Shown here: one piece after another, positions 25,086 to 33,324 of the stretch
Numbering within the stretch: position 1 is the stretch's first letter
Layout of the letters: each line of letters begins with the position of its first letter
Source: Endoryza foliicola
Lineage (GTDB): Bacteria > Bacteroidota > Bacteroidia > Chitinophagales > Chitinophagaceae
Assembly: GCA_965226965.1 (NCBI GenBank)
Contig: OZ245715.1
Span: 1,550,001 to 1,614,000 of the forward strand
Length of the DNA: 64,000 bases
Reading direction: 5' to 3'
Position numbers and translations under genes: made by a program
Notes under the pieces: model-generated
What the model saw: the letters and a program-made list of their open reading frames with translations, nothing else
What the model was told of the DNA's origin: nothing
Databases searched by the model: none

Positions 25086-26009
25086 CTATGATACTTGTGT
25101 AACTCCCTTGGTATTGATAGTGGTTACATAGGTTTTGTAATCGATTCCCAATTCTTTGAACACCTCTTGCATGATGCGTTCGTTTTCTTTGGCGATGGAC
25201 TCGTGTTGATTGAGCATGAATAAAGAAGGCCCGCTTCCGGAAATACCACCTCCGAGGGCACCTGCTTCCAAACATCTCGACTTCACCGTATCAAATCCCG
25301 GAATCAGAATACTTCTTACGGGTTCAATGATCACATCTTCCAAGCTACGTCCAATCAATGCGTAATCTTTCTTTAAAAAGCCCGCAACCAATCCGGCAAT
25401 ATTGCCCCATTGTTTAATGGCCGATTTCAACAAAACCTCCTTGCGTAAAATTTGTCGAGCATCGGAAGTTTTTACTTCTATTTGCGGGTGAACAACGGTA
25501 ACGTATAGGGGAGGAGCATCCAGTGCAACAACATCCAAGGGATGAATGGATCGAATGAGGGTAACGCCACCATAAATACAGGGAGCTACATTATCGGCAT
25601 GTTTTACTCCCGAAGCTACTTTCTCCCCAAACATGGCGAAGCGAAGCAAATCTTCATTGGAGAATTTATTTCCCAATAATATATTAGCCGCAACAGTCGC
25701 CCCGGCTGCACTCGCCGCGCTTGAGCCCAAGCCACTGCCGGGTTTGATGTTTTTATGAGTCAATACATCGAAGCCGATACCCGGCTCCAATTCTTTTACC
25801 ATTTCCAATAGAGGAGCACCGGCGGTGTTTTCCGCAGGATTTTCCGGTAAGGGATAACCATCGGCGCTTTTTACGGTAATGCGTCCATCATGATTGATAG
25901 AAACATCCATTAAGTCGGCAGGGTCATCAAGACACAATCCCAATACATCAAAACCACATACAAGATTGGCCACAGTAGCCGGACATTTTACTTGAACGCT
26001 ATTCTTCAT
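25086..26009 (-). CDS. thrB: Homoserine kinase
   Basis: 307 residues, GHMP kinase family. The ATP-binding motif is KPGSGLGSSAASAAGATVAANILL, and GGISGSGPSLFMLN near the C-terminus is the third GHMP motif. It phosphorylates homoserine. It is 3 bp upstream of thrC and 232 bp downstream of thrA; that larger gap holds hairpins (GCTACGAA...TTCGTAGC and GTTGCGTAGCAAC), so a separate promoter or an attenuation structure is possible. Confidence 0.95.
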   Translation of the reverse strand: MKNSVQVKCPATVANLVCGFDVLGLCLDDPADLMDVSINHDGRITVKSADGYPLPENPAENTAGAPLLEMVKELEPGIGFDVLTHKNIKPGSGLGSSAASAAGATVAANILLGNKFSNEDLLRFAMFGEKVASGVKHADNVAPCIYGGVTLIRSIHPLDVVALDAPPLYVTVVHPQIEVKTSDARQILRKEVLLKSAIKQWGNIAGLVAGFLKKDYALIGRSLEDVIIEPVRSILIPGFDTVKSRCLEAGALGGGISGSGPSLFMLNQHESIAKENERIMQEVFKELGIDYKTYVTTINTKGVTQVS

Positions 26010-26241
26010 CTCAATTTTTTTAAACGTACTCTGCTGAGTTTATTTCAACAATATCTTAATCAAATTCAGTCGCTACGAATTTTTAGTTCGTTCGTAGCTC
26101 CTGTTGCGTAGCAACCTGTGTCCCTTTTTCCGAAGTAACAGGTTCTTACCAAACAATCAAGCTGCAAACCCTCTATTCCTTCACCGTGCCCCCGTGCCTC
26201 CGTGGTTAACTCGCTATGGCGCACCGCGCCACCTATTTTGC

Positions 26242-28683
26242 TTATGCATTCATCGTACGCATGATATCAGCAAATACCCCACTGGCAGTTACATCAGCGC
26301 CTGCACCGGCTCCTTTTACTACCAAGGGTTGTTCGGGGTAACGTTTGGTATAGAACAATACGATATTATCTTTCCCATACAAATGATACAAGTTGTGAGC
26401 AGGATCGATGTGTTGCAATCCTACTTTCGCTTTACCGTTATCGAACTGTGCAACAAACTTCAGTTTCTTACCGTCTTTCGCGGCAGCATCATAGATGGCT
26501 TTGAAATGGGCTTCTTCTTGCTCCATGGCTGCATAGAAATCGGCTACGGAACCTTGCATACAAGATTCCGGCATGAATGATTCATTGGTGATGGCATCCA
26601 TTTCCAAAATCGAGCCCGACTCACGAGCGAGGATCATGATCTTGCGCATTACATCGGTGCCATTCAAATCCAAACGTGGATCGGGTTCAGTGTATCCTTC
26701 ATCTTGCGCTTGTTTCACTACACTGGCAAATGATTTCGATCCATCATAATTATTGAAAACGAAATTCAGTGTTCCGCTCAATACTGCTTCAATTTTGGTT
26801 ACGGCATCACCGGTACGCAAAAGATCGTTCAAGGTTCCAATCACCGGAAGGGCAGCACCCACATTGGTTTCAAACAAATAGTGACAATTGAATTCACGCG
26901 CCAACTGTTTCAGTTTGGAATAATGCGCGTAAGAAGAAGCGGCCGCTATTTTATTACAAGCTACAACAGAAATACTCTTTCTTAAGAGTTTTTCGTAGAT
27001 CAAAGCAACAGACTCATTTGCAGTAACATCTGCAAAAACAGCATTGCGGAGATTTTTAGCCGCTGCCATTGCTACAAATTGATCAAGGTCCATTTCCATT
27101 CCCTCTTGCAAAGCTTCTTTCCAATTGGAAAGGGAGATGCCTGATTCTTTGATCAACATTTTCTTACTATTGGCAATTCCTACCACGTTTACCTGTAGTC
27201 GAAGATTTTCAAGTAAGTAGGCTCTTTGTTGTTCCAATTGTTCTAACAAACGACTTCCAACATTTCCGACCCCTACAATGTACAAGTTGATTTGTTTGTA
27301 CGATTCTTCAAAGAAAGCCTCGTGGAGTACGTTGATGGCTTTTCTTACATCGTCTGCTGCAATTACCGCCGAAATATTACGCTCTGAAGATCCTTGTGCA
27401 ATGGCACGAATGTTCACACCGTTTCTTCCCAATACATAAAACATCTTTCCTGCAATACCCGGATGGCTCTTCATTTGATCGCCCACCAAGGCTAATATCG
27501 ACAGACCTTCTTCAATTTGAAGTGGCTCTAGTTTACCGGTTTCAATTTCATAGTCAAAAGCAGCATCTACCACTTGTTTCGCCTTCGATGCATTTACTTC
27601 ATCAACGGCCACACAGATCGAATGCTCCGAAGAACTTTGAGTGATCAACACTACATTGATCTGCGCTCCGGCCAATGCTTCAAACAATCGTTTTGAAAAG
27701 CCCGGTATACCTACCATGCCACTTCCTTCCAAACTCAATAAAGCCATTTTATTCAAGCTGGAAATACCTCGAACCGCATCTTGTCCAATCGATTCTTTTT
27801 GAATCAAGGTGCCATAGTCTTCCGGTGCAAATGTGTTCTTGATCCAAACAGGAATGTCTTTTTTCATCACCGGTTGAATGGTGGGCGGATAAATTACTTT
27901 CGCGCCGAAATGACTCAGCTCCATGGCTTCTTGGTAAGAGATATCCGGAATGATCCGTGCATTCGGAACCAAACGTGGATCGGCCGTCATCATACCACTT
28001 ACATCGGTCCATATTTCCACTGCATCTGCGTTTAATGCACCACCTAAAATTGCAGCGGTATAATCGGATCCGCCTCTTCCCAAAGTAGCGGTAACGCCTT
28101 TGGCAGTGGCAGCAATAAAGCCCGGGAGTACAAACAATCCTGCAGGATTGCCGATAAAATAATCTTGTATTTTTTGATTGGTTTCTACAAATTGCACGGC
28201 GGCATTACCAAACTGCTCATTGGTTTGAATCAATTCTCTGGAGTCTTTCCAAACGGCCGACATGCCGAGGTTTTGAAAGCGGTGCGCAATGATTTGGGAG
28301 GAAAGCAGTTCTCCATAACTCATGATGCGGTCTTTGGTTTGGAGCGACAATTCTTGTAACGCATATACACCGTTGCAGATATCTTCTATTTCATTGCATT
28401 GTTTCTTTACCAAACTGAGCACGCTGCTTTGATTGGTGACAGGGATCAATGCTTTTACAGCTTCTAAATGGCGTTGCTCAATAACGGCGAGCTTTTCTTT
28501 ATAGGATTCATGACCCGCAGCGGCTAAGGTTCCGGCTGCTAAAAGGGTGTCTGTAATACCACCTAAAGCTGAAACTACTACCAGGGTTTTCTTTTTTGCA
28601 GCGGCGTCCTTTACTATGGCGGCTACTTTGTTGATGTTTTCGGCATTGGCTACGGAGCTACCGCCGAATTTTAGAACTTGCAT
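26242..28683 (-). CDS. thrA: Bifunctional aspartokinase / homoserine dehydrogenase I
   Basis: 813 residues, close to E. coli ThrA (820). I choose the ATG at 28683 (MQVLKFGGSSVANAENINK), the standard aspartokinase start; a longer frame from 28764 would add 27 residues over a leader region. The aspartokinase part spans about 1-290, ACT-like regulatory segments about 310-460 (LLSLEGSGMVGIPG; SILALVGDQMKSHPG), and the homoserine dehydrogenase about 470-813 (LYIVGVGNVGSRLLEQL). It does the first and third steps of the threonine/methionine branch. It begins the thr operon and is preceded by a Thr-rich leader peptide at 28780-28872. Confidence 0.96.
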   Translation of the reverse strand: MQVLKFGGSSVANAENINKVAAIVKDAAAKKKTLVVVSALGGITDTLLAAGTLAAAGHESYKEKLAVIEQRHLEAVKALIPVTNQSSVLSLVKKQCNEIEDICNGVYALQELSLQTKDRIMSYGELLSSQIIAHRFQNLGMSAVWKDSRELIQTNEQFGNAAVQFVETNQKIQDYFIGNPAGLFVLPGFIAATAKGVTATLGRGGSDYTAAILGGALNADAVEIWTDVSGMMTADPRLVPNARIIPDISYQEAMELSHFGAKVIYPPTIQPVMKKDIPVWIKNTFAPEDYGTLIQKESIGQDAVRGISSLNKMALLSLEGSGMVGIPGFSKRLFEALAGAQINVVLITQSSSEHSICVAVDEVNASKAKQVVDAAFDYEIETGKLEPLQIEEGLSILALVGDQMKSHPGIAGKMFYVLGRNGVNIRAIAQGSSERNISAVIAADDVRKAINVLHEAFFEESYKQINLYIVGVGNVGSRLLEQLEQQRAYLLENLRLQVNVVGIANSKKMLIKESGISLSNWKEALQEGMEMDLDQFVAMAAAKNLRNAVFADVTANESVALIYEKLLRKSISVVACNKIAAASSYAHYSKLKQLAREFNCHYLFETNVGAALPVIGTLNDLLRTGDAVTKIEAVLSGTLNFVFNNYDGSKSFASVVKQAQDEGYTEPDPRLDLNGTDVMRKIMILARESGSILEMDAITNESFMPESCMQGSVADFYAAMEQEEAHFKAIYDAAAKDGKKLKFVAQFDNGKAKVGLQHIDPAHNLYHLYGKDNIVLFYTKRYPEQPLVVKGAGAGADVTASGVFADIMRTMNA

Positions 28684-28779
28684 AAATAAGTTATGTATGT
28701 AAATGCTGTAAAAGCGATGATAAAAGTGGAAATTTCTTGATCTCAGAACAGCCAAACGGCCCAACGGTGATATGACAAC

Positions 28780-28872
28780 TTACAACCCTTGACGGGTTGT
28801 TGTAATAGTCGTAGTGGTAGCGGTGAACGCTACAACAGCAGAAGTGATAATATTTAGACGACTATTTTTCAT
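28780..28872 (-). CDS. Threonine-rich leader peptide (thrL-like) of the thr operon
   Basis: A 30-codon frame begins at ATG 28872 and ends at TAA 28780. It starts MKNSRLNIITSAVVAF and ends TATTTTITTTRQGL, with nine Thr and three Ile codons. The form, position and Thr/Ile content match the E. coli thr leader peptide in concept. The last codons form a 7-bp hairpin (28782-28800), and a second hairpin covers 28817-28833. The thrA ATG follows about 97 bp later. This is an attenuator-type leader by structure; termination versus translation control is not decided because no clear T tract follows. Confidence 0.8.
   Translation of the reverse strand: MKNSRLNIITSAVVAFTATTTTITTTRQGL
28782..28800 (-). 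promoter_or_regulatory. Hairpin at the end of the Thr leader peptide
   Basis: ACAACCC and GGGTTGT pair around a 5-base loop and include the last Thr codons plus Arg-Gln-Gly-Leu. A paused ribosome would open it. A second hairpin, GTAGCG with CGCTAC at 28817-28833, lies further upstream in the leader. Confidence 0.5.
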
Positions 28873-28883
28873 TGATTCTAGAG

Positions 28884-28913
28884 CGAAACTAGCATTAAAA
28901 CTCGATATAACAA
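28884..28913 (-). promoter_or_regulatory. Promoter of the thr operon
   Basis: On the minus strand a -33 TTG (28911-28913) and a -7 TAGTTTCG (28884-28891, one mismatch from TAnnTTTG) are 19 bp apart. Transcription would begin only a few bases before the leader ATG at 28872. Confidence 0.5.
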
Positions 28914-29066
28914 TCGTTAGTCTTTAAAAAATATCCAAAAACGATTTATTTCATTTAAAATTAACGTCAAACTATTGAAAATTATTCAATAGTATTCCCT
29001 AGTCTTTTGTTAACTTCGCCTACTGCTTGCCTGAACTATTATTTGTACTAAATATTTGAAAGAACG

Positions 29067-31646
29067 ATGAGCCAACAGTCTTCCAGAGGATTGCAGCAGT
29101 TTAGGAATTTCGTGTCCATCAAATTCCAGCTCTACAACAGTTTGTTTACATCCCTTCCTTTTCATCGGATTGAAAAGACGGGTATCTTATTGAGTTTACT
29201 CCAAAATATTTGTGAAGAAGGATTCAAGAAGAAGATGAGTCCGCATCAAATCATCGACGAGTTTTTCGAGAAACATACTACCTATACCAAGGATCAGGAA
29301 AAAATTGATCTTTTGTTTCGATTTGTTCAATTCGTAGAACGCCAAGTGGTGTTGTTCGATGCATTGGAAGATGCTGCCTTCCGTGAGGTTCACGATATGG
29401 GTGGCATTGGTACTTTGAAGCAATTGGAGGCGGAGACCATTCAGTCAAACAAGCAAGAAGACCTGGCGCAAAAGCTGAAGGACTTCTCCGTACGACTGGT
29501 GTTGACCGCGCACCCTACTCAGTTTTATCCCGGTACCGTGTTGGGTATCATCAACGATTTGTCGCGAGCATTGTCGGAAAACAATGCTTCTCAAATCAAC
29601 GTGTATTTACAACAGTTAGGGAAGACGCCATTCTTGAAAAAGCAGAAGCCTACTCCTTACGATGAAGCCGTGAGTTTGATCTGGTATTTGGAGAATGTGT
29701 TTTATGCAGCAGCCGGAAGAATCATCGGCTACATGAAGTCTCAATTCCCCGATGCCTTGCCGGCCAATCATTCGCTCATCACTATGGGATTCTGGCCCGG
29801 TGGCGACCGCGATGGAAACCCGTTTGTAACGGCAGCTACTACTTTGCAAGTCGCCGATGCATTGAGAGGCGGCATCATTAAATGTTATTATTTAGATGTG
29901 CGTCGCTTGAAGCGCCGTCTTACCTTCAAAGGGGTGGATACCATTTTAGCCGAATTAGAGAATACTTTGTATACCAATATCTTCATTCCCGGTCAGCGTA
30001 CAGCGCTTACCAAAGAATGGATCATGGAGAATTTGGTGAAGATCCGCGATATTTTGGTGTACCAACACAATGGACTGTTTGTGCACTTGATCGAAAACTT
30101 GATCAATAAAGTAGAAGTATTCGGATTGCATTTTGCTTCTTTGGATGTTCGTCAAGACAGCAGCATCCACAACGGCGTATTGGAATCCATAGCTGAACGC
30201 ACCGATGCATTGCCTTCCGACTACGCAAGTAAATCTGTTGCTGAGAAAATTGAATTGCTGACCTCAGCAGCCAGTGATGTAGGAACGCATATTTTCGACG
30301 AAGGCATCATTAAAGATACCATTCAAACCATCAAAGCCATTAAAGACGTACAGCGTTTTAATGGTGAAGCGGGCTGTAGCCGATACATCATCAGTCAGTG
30401 CAACAGCACGTTGAATGTGTTGGAAGTATACGGCTTGTTCAAGCTCTGTGGATGGAGAGATAATGAGTTCAATATTGATATTGTTCCTTTGTTTGAAACC
30501 ATCGACGATTTGAAGAACGCCGGTGATATCATGACCGAATTGTACGAGAACAAAGTTTACGCCGCACATTTGAAAAAGCGTGGCAACAAACAGACCATTA
30601 TGCTTGGTTTCTCTGATGGAACCAAAGACGGCGGTTATTTGATGGCCAACTGGAGTATTTATAAAGCCAAAGAAGCACTGACCAAATTGTCGAAACAATA
30701 TGAGATCGATGTGGTGTTCTTCGATGGTAGAGGTGGCCCTCCCGCACGTGGTGGTGGTAAAACGCATAAGTTTTATGCTTCCATGGGCAAGCATATTTCC
30801 AATAAAGAAATTCAATTGACCATTCAAGGGCAAACCGTGAGTTCCAATTTCGGAACCATTGATTCTGCCCAATACAATTTGGAGCAATTGATCAATGCGG
30901 GAATCAGCAATGAACTTTTCTCGGTAAATGAGAAGACCTTGTTGCCTGATGAGGAAGCTTTGTTGCAAGAATTAGCGGAAGCCGGCTTTAAATCGTATTG
31001 TGAGTTGAAGGACGATCCTGCTTTCTTGGATTATTTATCGCATGTAAGTCCTTTGCGTTTTTACAATGAAACGAATATTGGTAGCCGTCCTGCGAAAAGA
31101 GGCGGTGGTAGTAGATTGACTTTAAAAGACCTGCGTGCGATTCCGTTTGTAGGAGCTTGGAGTCAGTTGAAGCAAAACGTAACCGGTTATTATGGAGTGG
31201 GATCTGCTTTAGAGCAATTGGACAAGCAGGGAAAACTTCCGGCGGTGAAAGCATTGTACCAACGTTCTTTGTTCTTCCGCACTTTGATGGACAATTGCGA
31301 AATGGCGATGAAGAAATGTTTCTTCCCATTAACAGCGCATTTGGCGGATGATCCGCAGTTTGGTCCATTATGGAATAAGATTTATGAGGAATACGAACTC
31401 ACGCAGCGATATGTATTTCAGTTATCGGGCAAGAATGAATTGATGGCGGCCTATCCGGTAGAGCAGTTGTCGGTACAAATGCGGGAGCGCATTGTATTAC
31501 CGCTTATTACCATTCAGCAGTACGCCATGAGTCGCATTCGCAAACTCGAAACCGCGCCGAAGGATTCCGCTCCAAAGGAAACTTTCGAGAAACTGGTGAT
31601 TCGTTCATCATTTGGAATTATCAATGCGGGGAGGAACTCGGCTTAA
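29067..31646 (+). CDS. ppc: Phosphoenolpyruvate carboxylase
   Basis: 859 residues. The catalytic His is in LTAHPTQFYPG, GFWPGGDRDGNPFV binds PEP and FDGRGGPPARGGG is the carboxylase loop. NIGSRPAKRGG near residue 670 is also typical. It makes oxaloacetate from PEP and bicarbonate and so supplies aspartate to the thr and met pathways around it. It is divergent from the thr operon, with about 195 bp between the two leader/start positions; a -7-like TAACTTCG lies upstream. Confidence 0.95.
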   Translation: MSQQSSRGLQQFRNFVSIKFQLYNSLFTSLPFHRIEKTGILLSLLQNICEEGFKKKMSPHQIIDEFFEKHTTYTKDQEKIDLLFRFVQFVERQVVLFDALEDAAFREVHDMGGIGTLKQLEAETIQSNKQEDLAQKLKDFSVRLVLTAHPTQFYPGTVLGIINDLSRALSENNASQINVYLQQLGKTPFLKKQKPTPYDEAVSLIWYLENVFYAAAGRIIGYMKSQFPDALPANHSLITMGFWPGGDRDGNPFVTAATTLQVADALRGGIIKCYYLDVRRLKRRLTFKGVDTILAELENTLYTNIFIPGQRTALTKEWIMENLVKIRDILVYQHNGLFVHLIENLINKVEVFGLHFASLDVRQDSSIHNGVLESIAERTDALPSDYASKSVAEKIELLTSAASDVGTHIFDEGIIKDTIQTIKAIKDVQRFNGEAGCSRYIISQCNSTLNVLEVYGLFKLCGWRDNEFNIDIVPLFETIDDLKNAGDIMTELYENKVYAAHLKKRGNKQTIMLGFSDGTKDGGYLMANWSIYKAKEALTKLSKQYEIDVVFFDGRGGPPARGGGKTHKFYASMGKHISNKEIQLTIQGQTVSSNFGTIDSAQYNLEQLINAGISNELFSVNEKTLLPDEEALLQELAEAGFKSYCELKDDPAFLDYLSHVSPLRFYNETNIGSRPAKRGGGSRLTLKDLRAIPFVGAWSQLKQNVTGYYGVGSALEQLDKQGKLPAVKALYQRSLFFRTLMDNCEMAMKKCFFPLTAHLADDPQFGPLWNKIYEEYELTQRYVFQLSGKNELMAAYPVEQLSVQMRERIVLPLITIQQYAMSRIRKLETAPKDSAPKETFEKLVIRSSFGIINAGRNSA

Positions 31647-31764
31647 GAGTTGTTTGGATGCTGAGGTTTGTGGATCTGCAGCGTTTTGTGGAGACGCAGA
31701 GGTTTATTGAGACGCTGAGAACGCAGAGGGATATTGGAGAAAAATTTAATAAGAATAGAATTGA

Positions 31765-31793
31765 CGCCGCGAGAGATCGCGGCGTTTTTTTTG
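31765..31793 (+). terminator. Terminator after ppc
   Basis: CGCCGCGA (31766-31773) pairs with TCGCGGCG (31778-31785) around GAGA, followed by eight T. Confidence 0.9.
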
Positions 31794-31995
31794 TTATGGT
31801 TTAGTTGGAACCGTCTATTTTAAAGTTTTTGAATAGTTGCGGGATTTGATTAAATTACCATCACAAGGTGGAATAAGTGAAATTCTGATTATTGTCTTGT
31901 TTGTAAAAAATATGGCTGACAAGTTTGCAAATTCAATTTTCGATTCTAGAGCCAAAACATAATTGATAAAGGACTATTTATTTTATAACTCAAAT

Positions 31996-32442
31996 ATGAA
32001 AGCTAGTTATACATACATAATCATTCCGGCGTTGACTCTTGTTTTATCAAGTGTTTGTTTAAGGGCTAGCTCACAAGTTCAGATGAAAAGGACTTCAGAC
32101 TCCATGAGTTTCAAACAATTTCAGCAATTGATAGATTCACTTTCCTTGAGGATGGACTCCTACGAGAAATTGGAAAATTCGGAGAAGATTGCATTTGTGA
32201 AAGCTTATAATACAATTATTACAATACCTGATAGTTCACTAGTCAGTAAAAGTTTTAGAGATTTTCAAAGTCAATTTGATCTTCTATTGAGAAAGTTAAT
32301 ATGGGAGCACGAAGAGGAGTATGATGTCTCCTCTATGTATTTATATTTTCGAACTTTGAAAATGAATCTTTTGAGTAGATACCTCTATTTAACCGGAAGG
32401 TATAAGTCAAAGGATTTGTTTGTAATTGATTACAATGAATAG
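31996..32442 (+). CDS. Secreted protein of unknown function
   Basis: About 148 residues with start at 31996 (MKASYTYIIIPALTLVLSSV), a signal peptide that runs to about residue 27. A slightly earlier ATG at 31963 would add 11 residues before this signal. The rest is rich in Ser, Asp and charged residues (SMSFKQFQQLIDSLSLRMDSY) with a helical look. Not recognised. The region is AT-richer than the neighbouring metabolic genes, which may indicate transfer. Confidence 0.55.
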   Translation: MKASYTYIIIPALTLVLSSVCLRASSQVQMKRTSDSMSFKQFQQLIDSLSLRMDSYEKLENSEKIAFVKAYNTIITIPDSSLVSKSFRDFQSQFDLLLRKLIWEHEEEYDVSSMYLYFRTLKMNLLSRYLYLTGRYKSKDLFVIDYNE

Positions 32443-32551
32443 TATAAAGAAAGATTTATATGAAGCGTTTATTTTTTGTAAAACTCTAGTGTTAAAAAGT
32501 GATAGTAGTATTTAAATCCCATTGGCAACCCACTATCAAATATCCCATTCT

Positions 32552-33067
32552 ATGCTGAGAATATTCATACCGGTCATTGTATTATTTTCTAGTTGCTCTC
32601 AAAAATTAGATTGTAGCGATTTTACTCCTTCCAGTAAGAGTTATCAAGCTGTTGGATACATGCTCAATTTTCATACAGGACAAGACGGAGTGGGTGATTT
32701 TTGGTTCTTCCCATCATGCGATTCGAAGGTTTACGATGATTCAACAAATATCTACAAAACAATCTTCGAGTCTAACTTCGGTAAAGGAATTTATTTTAAC
32801 ATGTCTTTGCTTGGTGAGAATGCCAAAGAATTCAATAGGAGCGCAACTTGTCTTGATATGGACTCTACAAGTTTTTTGGGAAATGTATGGATCAGTAGGG
32901 CTAAAATTGCTGTCAAGCTTCCAGCCACTTCTGTGTTCAATGATACCCCTTTCAAATTATCTTCAATTAATTTAGATTACGAAAACAAAAGTTTGATATT
33001 GGAGTCTTATTTTATTGCTGAAACCGAATCGTTGCACATTGAGTGTGAAAGTGTTTACAAAAAGTAG
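32552..33067 (+). CDS. Lipoprotein of unknown function
   Basis: About 171 residues with start at 32552 (MLRIFIPVIVLFSSCSQKLDCSD), where a lipobox-like FSSC precedes the mature Cys. The rest is beta-rich with Phe, Ser and Asp. An earlier in-frame ATG (32522) would add ten residues. No family is recognised. It follows the secreted protein at 31996 by 109 bp and shares its AT-rich composition, so the two may be a co-inherited pair. Confidence 0.55.
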   Translation: MLRIFIPVIVLFSSCSQKLDCSDFTPSSKSYQAVGYMLNFHTGQDGVGDFWFFPSCDSKVYDDSTNIYKTIFESNFGKGIYFNMSLLGENAKEFNRSATCLDMDSTSFLGNVWISRAKIAVKLPATSVFNDTPFKLSSINLDYENKSLILESYFIAETESLHIECESVYKK

Positions 33068-33247
33068 CGTTGATTCAGCGTCAAAGTTTGCTGTAGTACA
33101 TCCTCTAAATACCTCAATCACCCCATCCTTGGTTTTTGTTACCAATAAATTCTTCCTCCCTCCTCTATCCTCCCTCCTGTTGTCCCCTCTTCTTTCTTTC
33201 TCCCCCTCTCTTCCTCCCGTTTTCCACATTCCCCCAATTCCTCCCTC

Positions 33248-33275
33248 TTTGCTAATTAATTTAGCCTTAAATTTG
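33248..33275 (+). promoter_or_regulatory. Promoter of uvrA
   Basis: TTTG (33248-33251) and TAAATTTG (33268-33275, full match to TAnnTTTG) lie just upstream of uvrA; spacing is shorter than usual (16 bp). Confidence 0.45.
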
Positions 33276-33324
33276 CCTAGCCCGCGGCATAGAACCCCGG
33301 GATTTGTGGAGGTACGTAATTACT

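Noticed and set aside
30264..30968. 234-residue minus-strand frame
   Set aside because: Antisense to ppc, with no recognisable domain.
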